Shown here: positions 1 through 6,375 of the stretch, piece after piece
How the letters are laid out: each line of letters starts with the position of its first letter
How positions within the stretch are numbered: position 1 is the first letter of the stretch
NCBI GenBank assembly: GCA_029863825.1
Contig: JAOTUP010000104.1
Coordinates: 1 to 6,955 of the forward strand
Length of the DNA stretch: 6,955 nucleotides
Origin: Acidobacteriota bacterium
Lineage (GTDB): Bacteria; Acidobacteriota; Thermoanaerobaculia; Multivoradales; JAHEKO01
Direction of reading: 5' to 3'
Position numbers and translations under genes: made by a program
The notes under the pieces: generated by a model
Seen by the model: the letters and a program-made list of their open reading frames with translations, nothing else
Databases searched by the model: none
What the model was told of the DNA's origin: nothing

Positions 1-744
1 CGAGTGGTTGCCGATGCTGACGGCGGGCGAAGGGGACACAGCATCGCCGTGACGATGCGCACTCCCGGGCACGATTTCGAGCTCGCGGCCGGCTTCCTCA
101 TCAGCGAAAGCGTCATCGCTTCGGCTGCCGAATTGTGGCGGCTGGACCGTTGCCGAGATGCTGGCGAGGACTCGGCGGAGAACATCGTCGAGGCTCACCT
201 CGCTCCGGGCGTCGATTTCGATCCGCAGAAGTTCTCGCGACACGTGTTCACCAGCTCGAGCTGTGGCATTTGCGGCAAGGCGACGATCGAACGCCTGCTC
301 GAAGTGCGCCCCAATGTGCCGCGCGGCGACTTCACGCTCGATGCACGGCTCATCCGGGAGCTCCCGGCTCGCATGCTCGAGTCGCAGACCGTATTTGCGC
401 GCACCGGCGGACTTCATGCCGCCGCACTCGTTCAGGCGTGCGGTGATCTTGGACTTCTGCGGGAAGATGTGGGTCGGCACAACGCCGTCGACAAGCTGGT
501 TGGGGCGAGCGTGTTGGCCGGGAATCTACCGCTCGACGACAGTGCGCTGCTGGTGAGCGGCCGCGCGAGCTTCGAGCTCGTGCAGAAGGCGTTGATGGCG
601 GGCATTGCCGTGCTCCTCGCTGTCGGTGCTCCGAGCAGCCTCGCAGTCGCCACGGCCCGCGAGTTCGGCATGACGCTCGTCGGATTCCTGAAGTCCGGCG
701 GCTTCAATATCTACAGTGGCCGGCAGCGCCTGCTCTGCGACTGA
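1..744 (+). CDS. fdhD: Formate dehydrogenase accessory sulfurtransferase FdhD, 5'-truncated by the window edge
   Basis: FdhD passes sulfur from the cysteine desulfurase to the molybdenum (bis-MGD) cofactor of formate dehydrogenase in the cytoplasm, a step needed for an active enzyme. The frame is open from base 1 and the first readable residues already lie in the family's N-terminal core, which normally follows a lead-in strand. The real start is therefore upstream, and the GTG at 4 is probably internal. Seen in order, counting that GTG as residue 1: VTMRTPG near 17-22, the CGIC motif with both sulfur-transfer cysteines (C87, C90), TGGLHAAAL near 134-142, DVGRHNAVDKLVG at 155-167, SGRASFELVQKA near 185-196, and the C-terminal GFLKSGGFNIYSG. 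All hallmark blocks are intact, so the protein looks functional. It ends 6 bp before the stop of a convergent glycosyltransferase gene. A formate dehydrogenase gene may lie to the left, outside the window. Confidence 0.94.
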   Translation, partial: RVVADADGGRRGHSIAVTMRTPGHDFELAAGFLISESVIASAAELWRLDRCRDAGEDSAENIVEAHLAPGVDFDPQKFSRHVFTSSSCGICGKATIERLLEVRPNVPRGDFTLDARLIRELPARMLESQTVFARTGGLHAAALVQACGDLGLLREDVGRHNAVDKLVGASVLAGNLPLDDSALLVSGRASFELVQKALMAGIAVLLAVGAPSSLAVATAREFGMTLVGFLKSGGFNIYSGRQRLLCD

Positions 745-750
745 GATCCG

Positions 751-1776
751 TCAGGCGACGCACCAGAAATCCTGCGTCTCTCGCCAACCTCGGGTTTCGA
801 GGTGACGGCGAATTCGCTTCCGTGCACCGCGTGAGGCAACAGCGGCGAGCAACACCGGAGGCGACCCATCGCGGCGCAATGTCTCGAGCTGATCTGGAAG
901 CACGATCGGCCGGCGACGCAACGTACGACCGCTTTTCGCCACATCGATGTCGACGAAGGCCTCGAGCGGAAGGCGATGGCGCAGCAGATGCTTGGACAGG
1001 CGGCGTCCGGTCTGGCCGGCGCCCCAGACGAGAACTCGCTGTCGCCCGCGTAGTGGACCGGTAGCCAGATGGTGAGCCTTGCATGCCAAGAAGCGCTCGA
1101 CAGCATATCGCGGGTCGGTTCTGGTCAGTCGCTGCCCGTGGTCGCGCCAGTGGAGCAGCACATTCTCCAGCTTCTCGAATCGGCAGCCGCGAGCCGCCAG
1201 GCGGAGCCACAGGTCGTAGTCTTCCGGCCAGCCGAGGTCGCGATAGCCGCCGGCATCACGGAGCAGGTCACGCTTCATCATCACCGAAGGGTGGGGGAGG
1301 GGGCTTTCCACGTAGAGATCGCGTTGGATGTCATCGTTGCGGACAAGGCTGTTCAGCCATGCTTCGTACAGCTCGAATCCGCGGCCGACGCCTTGCGACG
1401 CGAAGATCGAGACGCGGCAGCTCAGGACATCGATGGCGGGATCAGCACACAATGCATCGGCTTGCATCCTCATGCGCTCGGGATGAGCGAGATCATCGGC
1501 GTCCATGCGTGCTACGAAGTCGCCGGTACAATGGCTCAATCCGCGATTCAGTGCCGCGACGAGGCCCATGTGTGGCTGGCGAATCACCCGTACCCGGGAG
1601 TCGCTCCGAGCTCTGGACGCGAGGATCAACGGGCTGGCATCGGTCGACCCGTCGTCGACGGCAACGATCTCGAAATCGTCGAGCGTCTGCTTGCAAAGAG
1701 AGTCGAGGCAGGCGTCGAGAAACGGCTCGGCATTGTGCACCGGGAGCAGTACCGAGACCTGTGGGTCCCCCCTCAT
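751..1776 (-). CDS. Family 2 glycosyltransferase fused to a C-terminal Rossmann-like domain
   Basis: Predicted 341-residue inverting glycosyltransferase (GT-A fold), probably adding a sugar from a nucleotide-sugar donor to a surface glycan; donor and acceptor cannot be read from the sequence. Residues 7-210 carry the GT2 signature: VSVLLPVHN at the start, DDGSTD (41-46), the metal and nucleotide site DADD (92-95), and WPEDYDLW (183-190) with the likely catalytic-base ED pair. Residues 247-341 form a second domain that opens with VLVWGAGQTGRR, a GxGxxG turn (G252, G254, G257), has an acidic residue after the second strand (D276), and ends in DFWCVA. This resembles nucleotide-binding Rossmann modules, but its ligand is unknown. 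No transmembrane segment is evident, so it is probably cytoplasmic or peripheral. The chosen ATG at 1776 sits six codons before the first strand. In-frame ATGs at 1809 and 1869 would add unconserved residues and have no better ribosome site. The gene stands alone, convergent with fdhD. Confidence 0.9.
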   Translation of the reverse strand: MRGDPQVSVLLPVHNAEPFLDACLDSLCKQTLDDFEIVAVDDGSTDASPLILASRARSDSRVRVIRQPHMGLVAALNRGLSHCTGDFVARMDADDLAHPERMRMQADALCADPAIDVLSCRVSIFASQGVGRGFELYEAWLNSLVRNDDIQRDLYVESPLPHPSVMMKRDLLRDAGGYRDLGWPEDYDLWLRLAARGCRFEKLENVLLHWRDHGQRLTRTDPRYAVERFLACKAHHLATGPLRGRQRVLVWGAGQTGRRLSKHLLRHRLPLEAFVDIDVAKSGRTLRRRPIVLPDQLETLRRDGSPPVLLAAVASRGARKRIRRHLETRGWRETQDFWCVA

Positions 1777-1867
1777 GGGTTCATTGTTCCACGACCGAAA
1801 CGAGATCATCCCGTCTGCTCGCGCGAGGGACGTCGAGATCACTTCGCTGCTAGGCTCCTGCTCAACC
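1777..1867. other. Divergent intergenic gap with a 10-bp palindrome
   Basis: This 91-bp gap separates the start codons of the glycosyltransferase (-) and the TatD-like gene (+), so it should hold both promoters. I see no convincing -35/-10 pair on either strand. A perfect 10-bp palindrome, CTCGCGCGAG, lies at 1818-1827 and could be an operator, but short CG-rich palindromes are common in DNA of this composition. At the right edge the palindrome CCATGG (1866-1871) means the TatD ATG overlaps an in-frame ATG of the glycosyltransferase frame on the other strand. Confidence 0.25.
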
Positions 1868-2638
1868 ATGGCTCCAGTCATCGACACGCACGCCCATCTA
1901 TGCGACGCGGCGTTCACCGGGGATCTCGAGCAGGTGCTGAAGCGGGCTCAGGAGGCCGGCGTCGCCGGCATCGTGGCCGTGGGTGAGAATCTGGCAGACG
2001 CGAAAGCTAATCTGCAGCTGGCGGCCGAGTACCCCCAGTTGGTGCATGCGGCAGCCGGCCTCTTTCCGACCGTCCTCGACCTCGACGCGGCAGAGGAGAT
2101 GGTGACCTTCATCCGCGCTCACAGCGACCGTCTCATCGCGGTCGGCGAAGTTGGTCTCGACCTATGGAAGGTCCAGGACGACGTCGGTCGCGGGATCCAG
2201 AGAGAGATCCTCTCGATACTCGTAGACCTGGCGATCGAGCTGGATCTGCCGCTCAATGTTCATTCGCGCTCGGCGGGTCGCCAGACGATCGAGGTGCTAC
2301 TCGAGCGTGGGGCACGGAAGGTACAGTTGCACGCTTTTGACGGACGGGCGGCCAACGCAGCTCCAGGCGTCGAGGCCGGTTACTATTTCTCGGTCCCTCC
2401 ATCGATCGCGCGTTCTGCGCAGAAGCAGAAACTCGTTCACCGGTTGCCTCTCGAAACACTTCTCGCGGAGACCGACAGTCCGGTGCTGGCAGCGCAGGCA
2501 GATCGTCGAAACGAGCCCTGCAATGTGAGAGAGTCGATTGCCGCCGTTGCGGAGATTAAGGGATTGTCCGCGTCCGAGGTCGGGCAGTGCATGTGGGAGA
2601 ACACTCGGCGCCTCTACGGGCCCCGGATCGGTGGATAG
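1868..2638 (+). CDS. TatD-family metal-dependent hydrolase, TATDN3-like
   Basis: A 256-residue amidohydrolase-superfamily protein with the full TatD metal-ligand set: HxH at H8/H10 (DTHAHL), E94 in GEVGLD, H132 in NVHSRSAG, H155 in LHAFDG, and D203 in ETDSP. Family members are cytoplasmic TIM-barrel enzymes, several shown to be metal-dependent DNases acting on single-stranded or damaged DNA. The exact substrate here is unknown. The second half (about 128-222) contains NVHSRSAGRQTI, LHAFDGR, SVPPSIARSAQKQKLV, ETDSP and NEPCN. As I recall it, this block pattern matches the human TATDN3 branch better than E. coli TatD. One oddity is that the usual GxHP turn after strand 3 reads GLFP, with F65 replacing a commonly conserved but non-ligand histidine. 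The ATG at 1868 gives family length and the hydrolase core begins at once; the frame stays open upstream to 1505, but only as antisense to the glycosyltransferase. The Shine-Dalgarno is weak. The PBP gene follows after 106 bp but has its own promoter. Confidence 0.92.
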   Translation: MAPVIDTHAHLCDAAFTGDLEQVLKRAQEAGVAGIVAVGENLADAKANLQLAAEYPQLVHAAAGLFPTVLDLDAAEEMVTFIRAHSDRLIAVGEVGLDLWKVQDDVGRGIQREILSILVDLAIELDLPLNVHSRSAGRQTIEVLLERGARKVQLHAFDGRAANAAPGVEAGYYFSVPPSIARSAQKQKLVHRLPLETLLAETDSPVLAAQADRRNEPCNVRESIAAVAEIKGLSASEVGQCMWENTRRLYGPRIGG

Positions 2639-2673
2639 GAGGCGGTGTGAGCTCCGCAGCCTGGGCAGGCGCG

Positions 2674-2690
2674 TTGGCACGCTGGTTGCC
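2674..2690 (+). promoter_or_regulatory. Near-consensus sigma-54 (-24/-12) promoter of the PBP1b gene
   Basis: The gap after the TatD-like gene contains TTGGCACG, then CTGG, then TTGC. The known sigma-54 consensus is YTGGCACG-N4-TTGCW, so every position fits except the last (C2690 for A/T). The invariant GG (2676-2677) and GC (2688-2689) are separated by exactly 10 bp. Transcription would start near 2700-2702, leaving a leader of about 43-45 nt before the GTG at 2745, with the ribosome site at 2728-2735 inside it. An activator of the NtrC type would be needed; its binding site would lie upstream within the TatD-like gene, and I could not identify one. Confidence 0.65.
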
Positions 2691-2727
2691 TCTGTAGTCC
2701 GCGTCATGCGCTGTCTCGTTGCTGAAG

Positions 2728-2735
2728 AGGAAGGA
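2728..2735 (+). promoter_or_regulatory. Shine-Dalgarno that sets the PBP1b start
   Basis: AGGAAGGA is a strong purine-rich ribosome binding site ending 9 nt before a GTG at 2745. No comparable site precedes the upstream ATG at 2706, which would also have a leader of only about 5 nt from the sigma-54 promoter. This favours the GTG start. Confidence 0.6.
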
Positions 2736-2744
2736 CGCGCGGCT

Positions 2745-5057
2745 GTGCATGTGCGCTCGCAGCGCCGGCGCGCGGAGGCAGATGACCAGCGGCGCAGACT
2801 TCTTGGAGGCGTTGGCCGTCTCGCTTTGTCGGTGCTGGTGGCGAGCCTGATTGGTACTGGACCCGTTTCCGCTGCGGCGTTGGACGAAGAGCTCGGTCGC
2901 AACGAAGTTCGGGTGTACTCACAGTCGTTCGAGATTGAGGTTGGTGACTCGATTGGTGAGAGCCAGCTCCCTGAGCGTCTGGGCCAGCTTGGGTATCGCA
3001 GGGTCCATCGTCGACCGGTAGAGGCGGGAGAGTATTTTTGGGGATACGAGAACTTCTGGATCTACCAGCGCCGGTTTTCAGGCAGCAAGGTCGACGTGAC
3101 GGCGCGGCTTCTGCAGCTCGAGCTAAAGCGCGGCAGCGGGAGGATCAAGGCAGTGCGTGAGCACGTCCAGGCCGGTGCGCCTAAAAGCGTGTCGGCACTT
3201 CGTCTCGCGCCGGTGCTGATGGCAGAGTCGCTGACGGAGGAGCGCGCGCCGCGCCGGCCCATCGATCTCGACGACGTGCCGGACTACGTGTGGCAGGCGG
3301 TGCTGGCGATCGAGGATGCCCGTTTCTTCTCCCACGGCGGAGTCGATCCGAGAGGGGTCGCCAGGGCGATGCTCAAGAACGCGCTGGCCGGAAAGGTTAC
3401 GCAGGGCGGTAGCACGATCACCCAACAGTTGGTCAAGATGCGTGATTTGTCGCCGCGACGAACTTTGGGGCGCAAGGTCTCAGAGGCGGTACGAGCGCTT
3501 GCGCTCGAGGCGGACTACGACAAGCGCGAGATTCTCATCGCCTACCTCGATGCGGTCTATCTCGGGCACGTGCACGGCGTGGCAGTGCACGGTATCGGCG
3601 CGGCTGCCGAGGCTTATTTCTCCACCTCGGCGGAGGCCCTCGACCTCGGTCAGGCCGCTTTGCTCGCGGGGATGATCCAGGGCCCGAATCGACTGCACCC
3701 GCAGCGGCATCCCGAACGTGCGCTGGCTCGACAGCGCGCCGTTCTCGAGCGCCTGCTGAAGCTCGGGTGGGCCGCCAGCCGTGATGTCGAGCTGGCGCGA
3801 CGCAAAGGCCTGCCGAGACTGAAGATCTCGCCTCCTCATCCGCGCGTTGGCCGGCAGCTCCTTTCATGGCTGCGAGAGTCGGTGGAAAGAGAGGCCCCGA
3901 GACGGTCGGCGGAAGACAAGGGCGTGGTCGTGTACACGACGCTCGATCCCTTGTTACAGAGTGTGGCGGAGCGAGCGGTCGAGGGCGGTCTGGCATCACT
4001 GCGAAGTCGTCGAGCGAGTCTCAGACGGTTGTCACTGTCCGCGGCTCTGGTTGCCGTCGACGGTCGCTCGGGAAGTGTACTGGCGTACGTGGCCGGTGAT
4101 CCGGCGGCCCATGGCGACGCTTTCGACCGCGTGCGGAAGGCACGACGACAACCCGGCTCGGTTGTCAAGCCCCTGGTTCTTCTCGAAGCGCTCGAGAGCT
4201 GCGGCGAGATGCCACCACTCACCGCGTCGAGACGGGTGCTGGACGCGCCTCTCGAGGTGGCTGTCCCCGCTGGGTCGTGGTCGCCTCGCAACACCGACGG
4301 CACGTTTCGCGGAGCTGTGACGGTGCGAGAGGCGATGGTGCGGTCTCTCAACGTGCCGTTCGTTCGCCTCGCCCGCTATTGCGGATTCGCGGCGACCGCT
4401 CGACGGCTCGGGCTTGCGGGCCTGCCGGTGACAGCCAATGCTCCTCCAGCCTTTGTCTTGGGTGCGATCGAAACGACTCCGCTGGAAGTCGCGGCGGCGT
4501 ACACGGTCTTTACGTCGCCCGGAGATCGGCTTACTCCCCGGTTGGTCGCCCGGATCGAAGCCCCATCGGGTCGGCGGCTTCACGTCGCCAGAAAAGAGCG
4601 CCACAAGGTGGTGAGCTCGGCAACCGCCTACCTGGTGCGTGACCTGTTGAGTGAGGTCGTGGAGAGGGGTACTGCGACCACGGCTCGTCTCGGGGGATTC
4701 GAGACCATCGGCAAGACCGGCACCTCTTCGGATACAAGGGACGCCTGGTTCGTGGGCGCTGCAGGGTCAGTGGTGACGGCGGTGTGGGTGGGGATCGATA
4801 GCGGTGAGTCGCTGGGTGCGGGCGGGGCCACGGTCGCAGCGCCAATCTGGCGTGACTTCATGTCGACAGCAGCGCCGACGCGACCTGGACTGCGGCTGCA
4901 GCGGCCAGCGAGGGTCGTCGAGCGGTGGATCGATCGACACAGCGGGCTGGTGGTGCGAGAACCCCGACACGGCGCGGAGCGGTTTCTCTTTCATCGCAAC
5001 AACGTACCGCCACGGCAGCGGCCGTGGCGGCGAGAAGGTCCGCGCACTATCGAATAA
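2745..5057 (+). CDS. mrcB: Bifunctional peptidoglycan synthase, class A PBP1b type
   Basis: A 770-residue membrane-anchored enzyme that polymerises lipid II into glycan strands and cross-links them in the periplasm. The N-terminus is arginine-rich and cytoplasmic (RSQRRR, DDQRRR), followed by one hydrophobic segment at about 20-44. Residues 55-141 resemble the UB2H domain of E. coli PBP1b, where the lipoprotein activator LpoB docks. The GT51 glycosyltransferase follows: EDARFFSHGG with catalytic E190, GGSTITQQL (221-229), RKVSE with E247, then IAYLDAVYLG, where D replaces the usual N. The transpeptidase keeps all three active-site motifs: SVVK with nucleophile S472 and K475, SLN (534-536) and KTG (657-659). 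E. coli PBP1b has 844 residues, so this is slightly short, mainly at the ends. The start is GTG 2745, chosen for its Shine-Dalgarno; ATG 2706 would add 13 residues. Segment 20-44 ends in PVSAAA, which could also look like a signal-peptidase site, though anchoring is the family norm. It probably has its own sigma-54 promoter. The stop is 9 bp from the convergent PilZ gene. PBP1b identity rests on the UB2H-like segment; PBP1a or PBP1c are less likely. Confidence 0.93.
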   Translation: MHVRSQRRRAEADDQRRRLLGGVGRLALSVLVASLIGTGPVSAAALDEELGRNEVRVYSQSFEIEVGDSIGESQLPERLGQLGYRRVHRRPVEAGEYFWGYENFWIYQRRFSGSKVDVTARLLQLELKRGSGRIKAVREHVQAGAPKSVSALRLAPVLMAESLTEERAPRRPIDLDDVPDYVWQAVLAIEDARFFSHGGVDPRGVARAMLKNALAGKVTQGGSTITQQLVKMRDLSPRRTLGRKVSEAVRALALEADYDKREILIAYLDAVYLGHVHGVAVHGIGAAAEAYFSTSAEALDLGQAALLAGMIQGPNRLHPQRHPERALARQRAVLERLLKLGWAASRDVELARRKGLPRLKISPPHPRVGRQLLSWLRESVEREAPRRSAEDKGVVVYTTLDPLLQSVAERAVEGGLASLRSRRASLRRLSLSAALVAVDGRSGSVLAYVAGDPAAHGDAFDRVRKARRQPGSVVKPLVLLEALESCGEMPPLTASRRVLDAPLEVAVPAGSWSPRNTDGTFRGAVTVREAMVRSLNVPFVRLARYCGFAATARRLGLAGLPVTANAPPAFVLGAIETTPLEVAAAYTVFTSPGDRLTPRLVARIEAPSGRRLHVARKERHKVVSSATAYLVRDLLSEVVERGTATTARLGGFETIGKTGTSSDTRDAWFVGAAGSVVTAVWVGIDSGESLGAGGATVAAPIWRDFMSTAAPTRPGLRLQRPARVVERWIDRHSGLVVREPRHGAERFLFHRNNVPPRQRPWRREGPRTIE
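5007..5030. terminator. Perfect 10-bp hairpin inside the 3' end of the PBP1b gene
   Basis: CCGCCACGGC (5007-5016) and its exact reverse complement (5021-5030) flank a four-base loop, AGCG. It falls in the last codons of the PBP gene, 25 nt before its stop, and about 36 nt past the stop of the convergent PilZ gene. No clean T-tract follows on either strand; the minus side runs into TACGTTGTTG. It could slow polymerase from the PilZ side, act as a bidirectional barrier or protect mRNA ends. Its termination activity is uncertain. Confidence 0.35.
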
Positions 5058-5066
5058 CCGGAGGAA

Positions 5067-6269
5067 TCAGGCGGCGCCCTCGCGAGCGATACGCCAGCGG
5101 CCGCCTTCCCACACCAGGTCCAGCGTCTTGCGGACCATGTCGCCGAATCGATCCGAGCGGTACGTCTGGGTAAAGCTCACGCGCACGCGGTCGTCAGCGA
5201 GTCTCTCGAGATCGAGAGACGTTATGGAGACGTTGATGTAACGAGGCGCGCTCAAGCGCTGTCGTCGTTGAATCTCCCACTGCCTGCGGCTCAGGCCACC
5301 GCCGGGCGCGAACGTGCTTGCGTAGTGCGACAAGTATCGATCGGTGTCCTGGCTGGACCAGGCTTCGGCCCAGGAGGTCACAGAATCCATGACGCTCTTG
5401 TACGCCGAGCCTACGGGAGGCGCAGGGCCACTGCTCGGCGGCTGGACGGGTGATTTTTCCGTGGATGGCGCAGGCTGCGGTGGAGGTGTCGGCTCGGGCG
5501 GGGGGGGTGCGTTCGCCGCCGTGGTGGGATCGGCCGCAACCGGTGTGGCGCCAGGCGACGCCGACTCGAGCGCTGGTGCCGAGACTTCGCTGCCGGAGCC
5601 GTTCTGCGTCCCGAGCGTCGCACTCCGCTCCTCCTTGCTGCCCGGGAGCCATTCAGTGAGCCAAAAAAGGATCCCCACGAGAGCCAGCACAACTGCGGCG
5701 GTGAGCAGTAGAGGGACGACTCGGCGTTCGCTCCCTCCTTTGGAGCTGAAGCGGGCGGGCGCTTGTGCTGAACCTTGCGGCACTCTCCGACTGGCCTTGG
5801 GTGCAGTCGCTCTCTTCGATTCCGTGGCCATCGCGCTATCAGCGTCGACCACGTCTTCCAGCGCCTGATCGATGACAGTGCGCAGCTCATCAAGCTCGAA
5901 GGGCTTGCCGCCCTCGCGGATGTGCTTCTCCACGATCCAGCGAATGAGCCGACGACTCTGGGCGTCGACCTCCAGGAACCGCACGCCCATTCCGGGAGGC
6001 CGCTCCGGCCCTTCGTCCCGATACCGGCTCCATACGACTTGGGCTTTGCCTCGAATCAGCTTCCAGTCGTCGGCGACGCTGAACTCGAACGAGAAGCTGG
6101 TCCCGGGGGGTTGCGGTTTCTCCGAGACGATGAACATCCCGGTCGTCGAAATGTTGGCGGAGTACTCGGTGACGAAGGTATCGAAGCGCGGCACGCGGAT
6201 GGCGATTTCGCGTTCGAGAGCGACACGTCGGGAGTCTATAGACGCCTGTCGATTGGTCGTATTACCCAT
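5067..6269 (-). CDS. PilZ-domain membrane protein with Pro-rich linker and periplasmic NTF2-like domain
   Basis: A 400-residue protein in four parts. Residues 14-115 form a PilZ-like domain with NISTTG (39-44), fitting the (D/N)xSxxG half of the cyclic-di-GMP motif. EYSANISTTGMFI and GMGVRFLE resemble TIGR02266-type domains of Myxococcota. The canonical RxxxR is absent (nearby arginines R15, R20 and R25 have the wrong spacing), so nucleotide binding is doubtful. A charged linker leads to one transmembrane helix at about 184-204, then a Pro/Ser/Ala-rich stretch (220-288, with PPPPEP and TPPPQP). Residues 290-397 look NTF2-like (SWAEAWSSQDTDRYLSHYA, GLSRRQWEIQRRQRLS, VRKTLDLVWEGGRWRI), similar to domains at the ends of some periplasmic L,D-transpeptidases. 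The topology should be PilZ inside, NTF2 outside, suggesting a signal or scaffold across the inner membrane. The start is ATG 6269; a TTG at 6296 would coincide with the predicted transcription start. A run of eight C residues on the coding strand (5500-5507) lies in the Pro-rich part. It is convergent with the PBP gene and divergent from the next gene. Confidence 0.87.
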   Translation of the reverse strand: MGNTTNRQASIDSRRVALEREIAIRVPRFDTFVTEYSANISTTGMFIVSEKPQPPGTSFSFEFSVADDWKLIRGKAQVVWSRYRDEGPERPPGMGVRFLEVDAQSRRLIRWIVEKHIREGGKPFELDELRTVIDQALEDVVDADSAMATESKRATAPKASRRVPQGSAQAPARFSSKGGSERRVVPLLLTAAVVLALVGILFWLTEWLPGSKEERSATLGTQNGSGSEVSAPALESASPGATPVAADPTTAANAPPPPEPTPPPQPAPSTEKSPVQPPSSGPAPPVGSAYKSVMDSVTSWAEAWSSQDTDRYLSHYASTFAPGGGLSRRQWEIQRRQRLSAPRYINVSITSLDLERLADDRVRVSFTQTYRSDRFGDMVRKTLDLVWEGGRWRIAREGAA

Positions 6270-6302
6270 GCAGCCCCGTCTCGTCGAGAGTCCCAATCTC
6301 TA

Positions 6303-6308
6303 ATTATA
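6303..6308 (-). promoter_or_regulatory. Consensus -10 box for the PilZ gene
   Basis: Read on the minus strand, this is a perfect TATAAT in otherwise GC-rich DNA. Transcription would begin near 6296, giving a leader of about 27 nt to the ATG at 6269. The -35 is weak: the best match is CTGACC (6324-6329, four of six to TTGACA) at a short 15-bp spacing, and it falls in the left arm of the inverted repeat described separately. The exact -10 is the main evidence. Confidence 0.5.
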
Positions 6309-6322
6309 GCTGATCAATGAGG

Positions 6323-6375
6323 GGGTCAGCGCCGCGTAATGGAACGACAAGCACAGAAGGAGTAAGCTCTGACCC
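6323..6375. repeat. Short inverted-repeat unit, possible miniature or REP-like element
   Basis: GGGTCAG (6323-6329) and CTGACCC (6369-6375) are exact inverted copies bounding a 53-bp unit. Extending the arms inward gives 9 matches in 11 (GGGTCAGCGCC against GGGTCAGAGCT). The interior has a different texture from the flanks and holds a tiny open frame, ATG 6339 to TAA 6363-6365 (MERQAQKE), whose end includes AAGGAG. The unit lies between the PilZ promoter and the next gene. GGGTCAG-type ends recall small palindromic repeats mobilised by Y1 (IS200-like or RAYT) transposases in some bacteria, but no second copy is visible here. Confidence 0.35.

Noticed and set aside
727..757. CGCCTG / CAGGCG inverted pair across the fdhD-glycosyltransferase junction
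   Set aside because: A 6-bp stem with a 19-nt loop and no T-tract is too weak to call a terminator.
1069..1986. 305-residue open frame on the plus strand over the glycosyltransferase
   Set aside because: It is antisense to a gene with clear GT2 motifs and shows no recognisable motif or sensible start; long antisense frames are expected in GC-rich DNA.
2659..2670. GCCTG-GG-CAGGC inverted pair after the TatD-like stop
   Set aside because: The stem is only 4-5 bp with a tiny loop and no T-tract, so it is neither a credible terminator nor a clear operator.
2538..2744. N-terminal extension of the PBP frame overlapping the TatD-like gene
   Set aside because: These residues are Arg/Gly-rich and unlike the family, lie upstream of or across the sigma-54 promoter, and have no ribosome site as good as the one before GTG 2745.
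4032..4604. 190-residue minus-strand open frame within the PBP gene
   Set aside because: It lies wholly opposite the conserved transpeptidase region and its composition is typical of a shadow frame.
5775..6320. 181-residue plus-strand open frame over the PilZ domain
   Set aside because: It mirrors the PilZ coding strand and has no domain features of its own.
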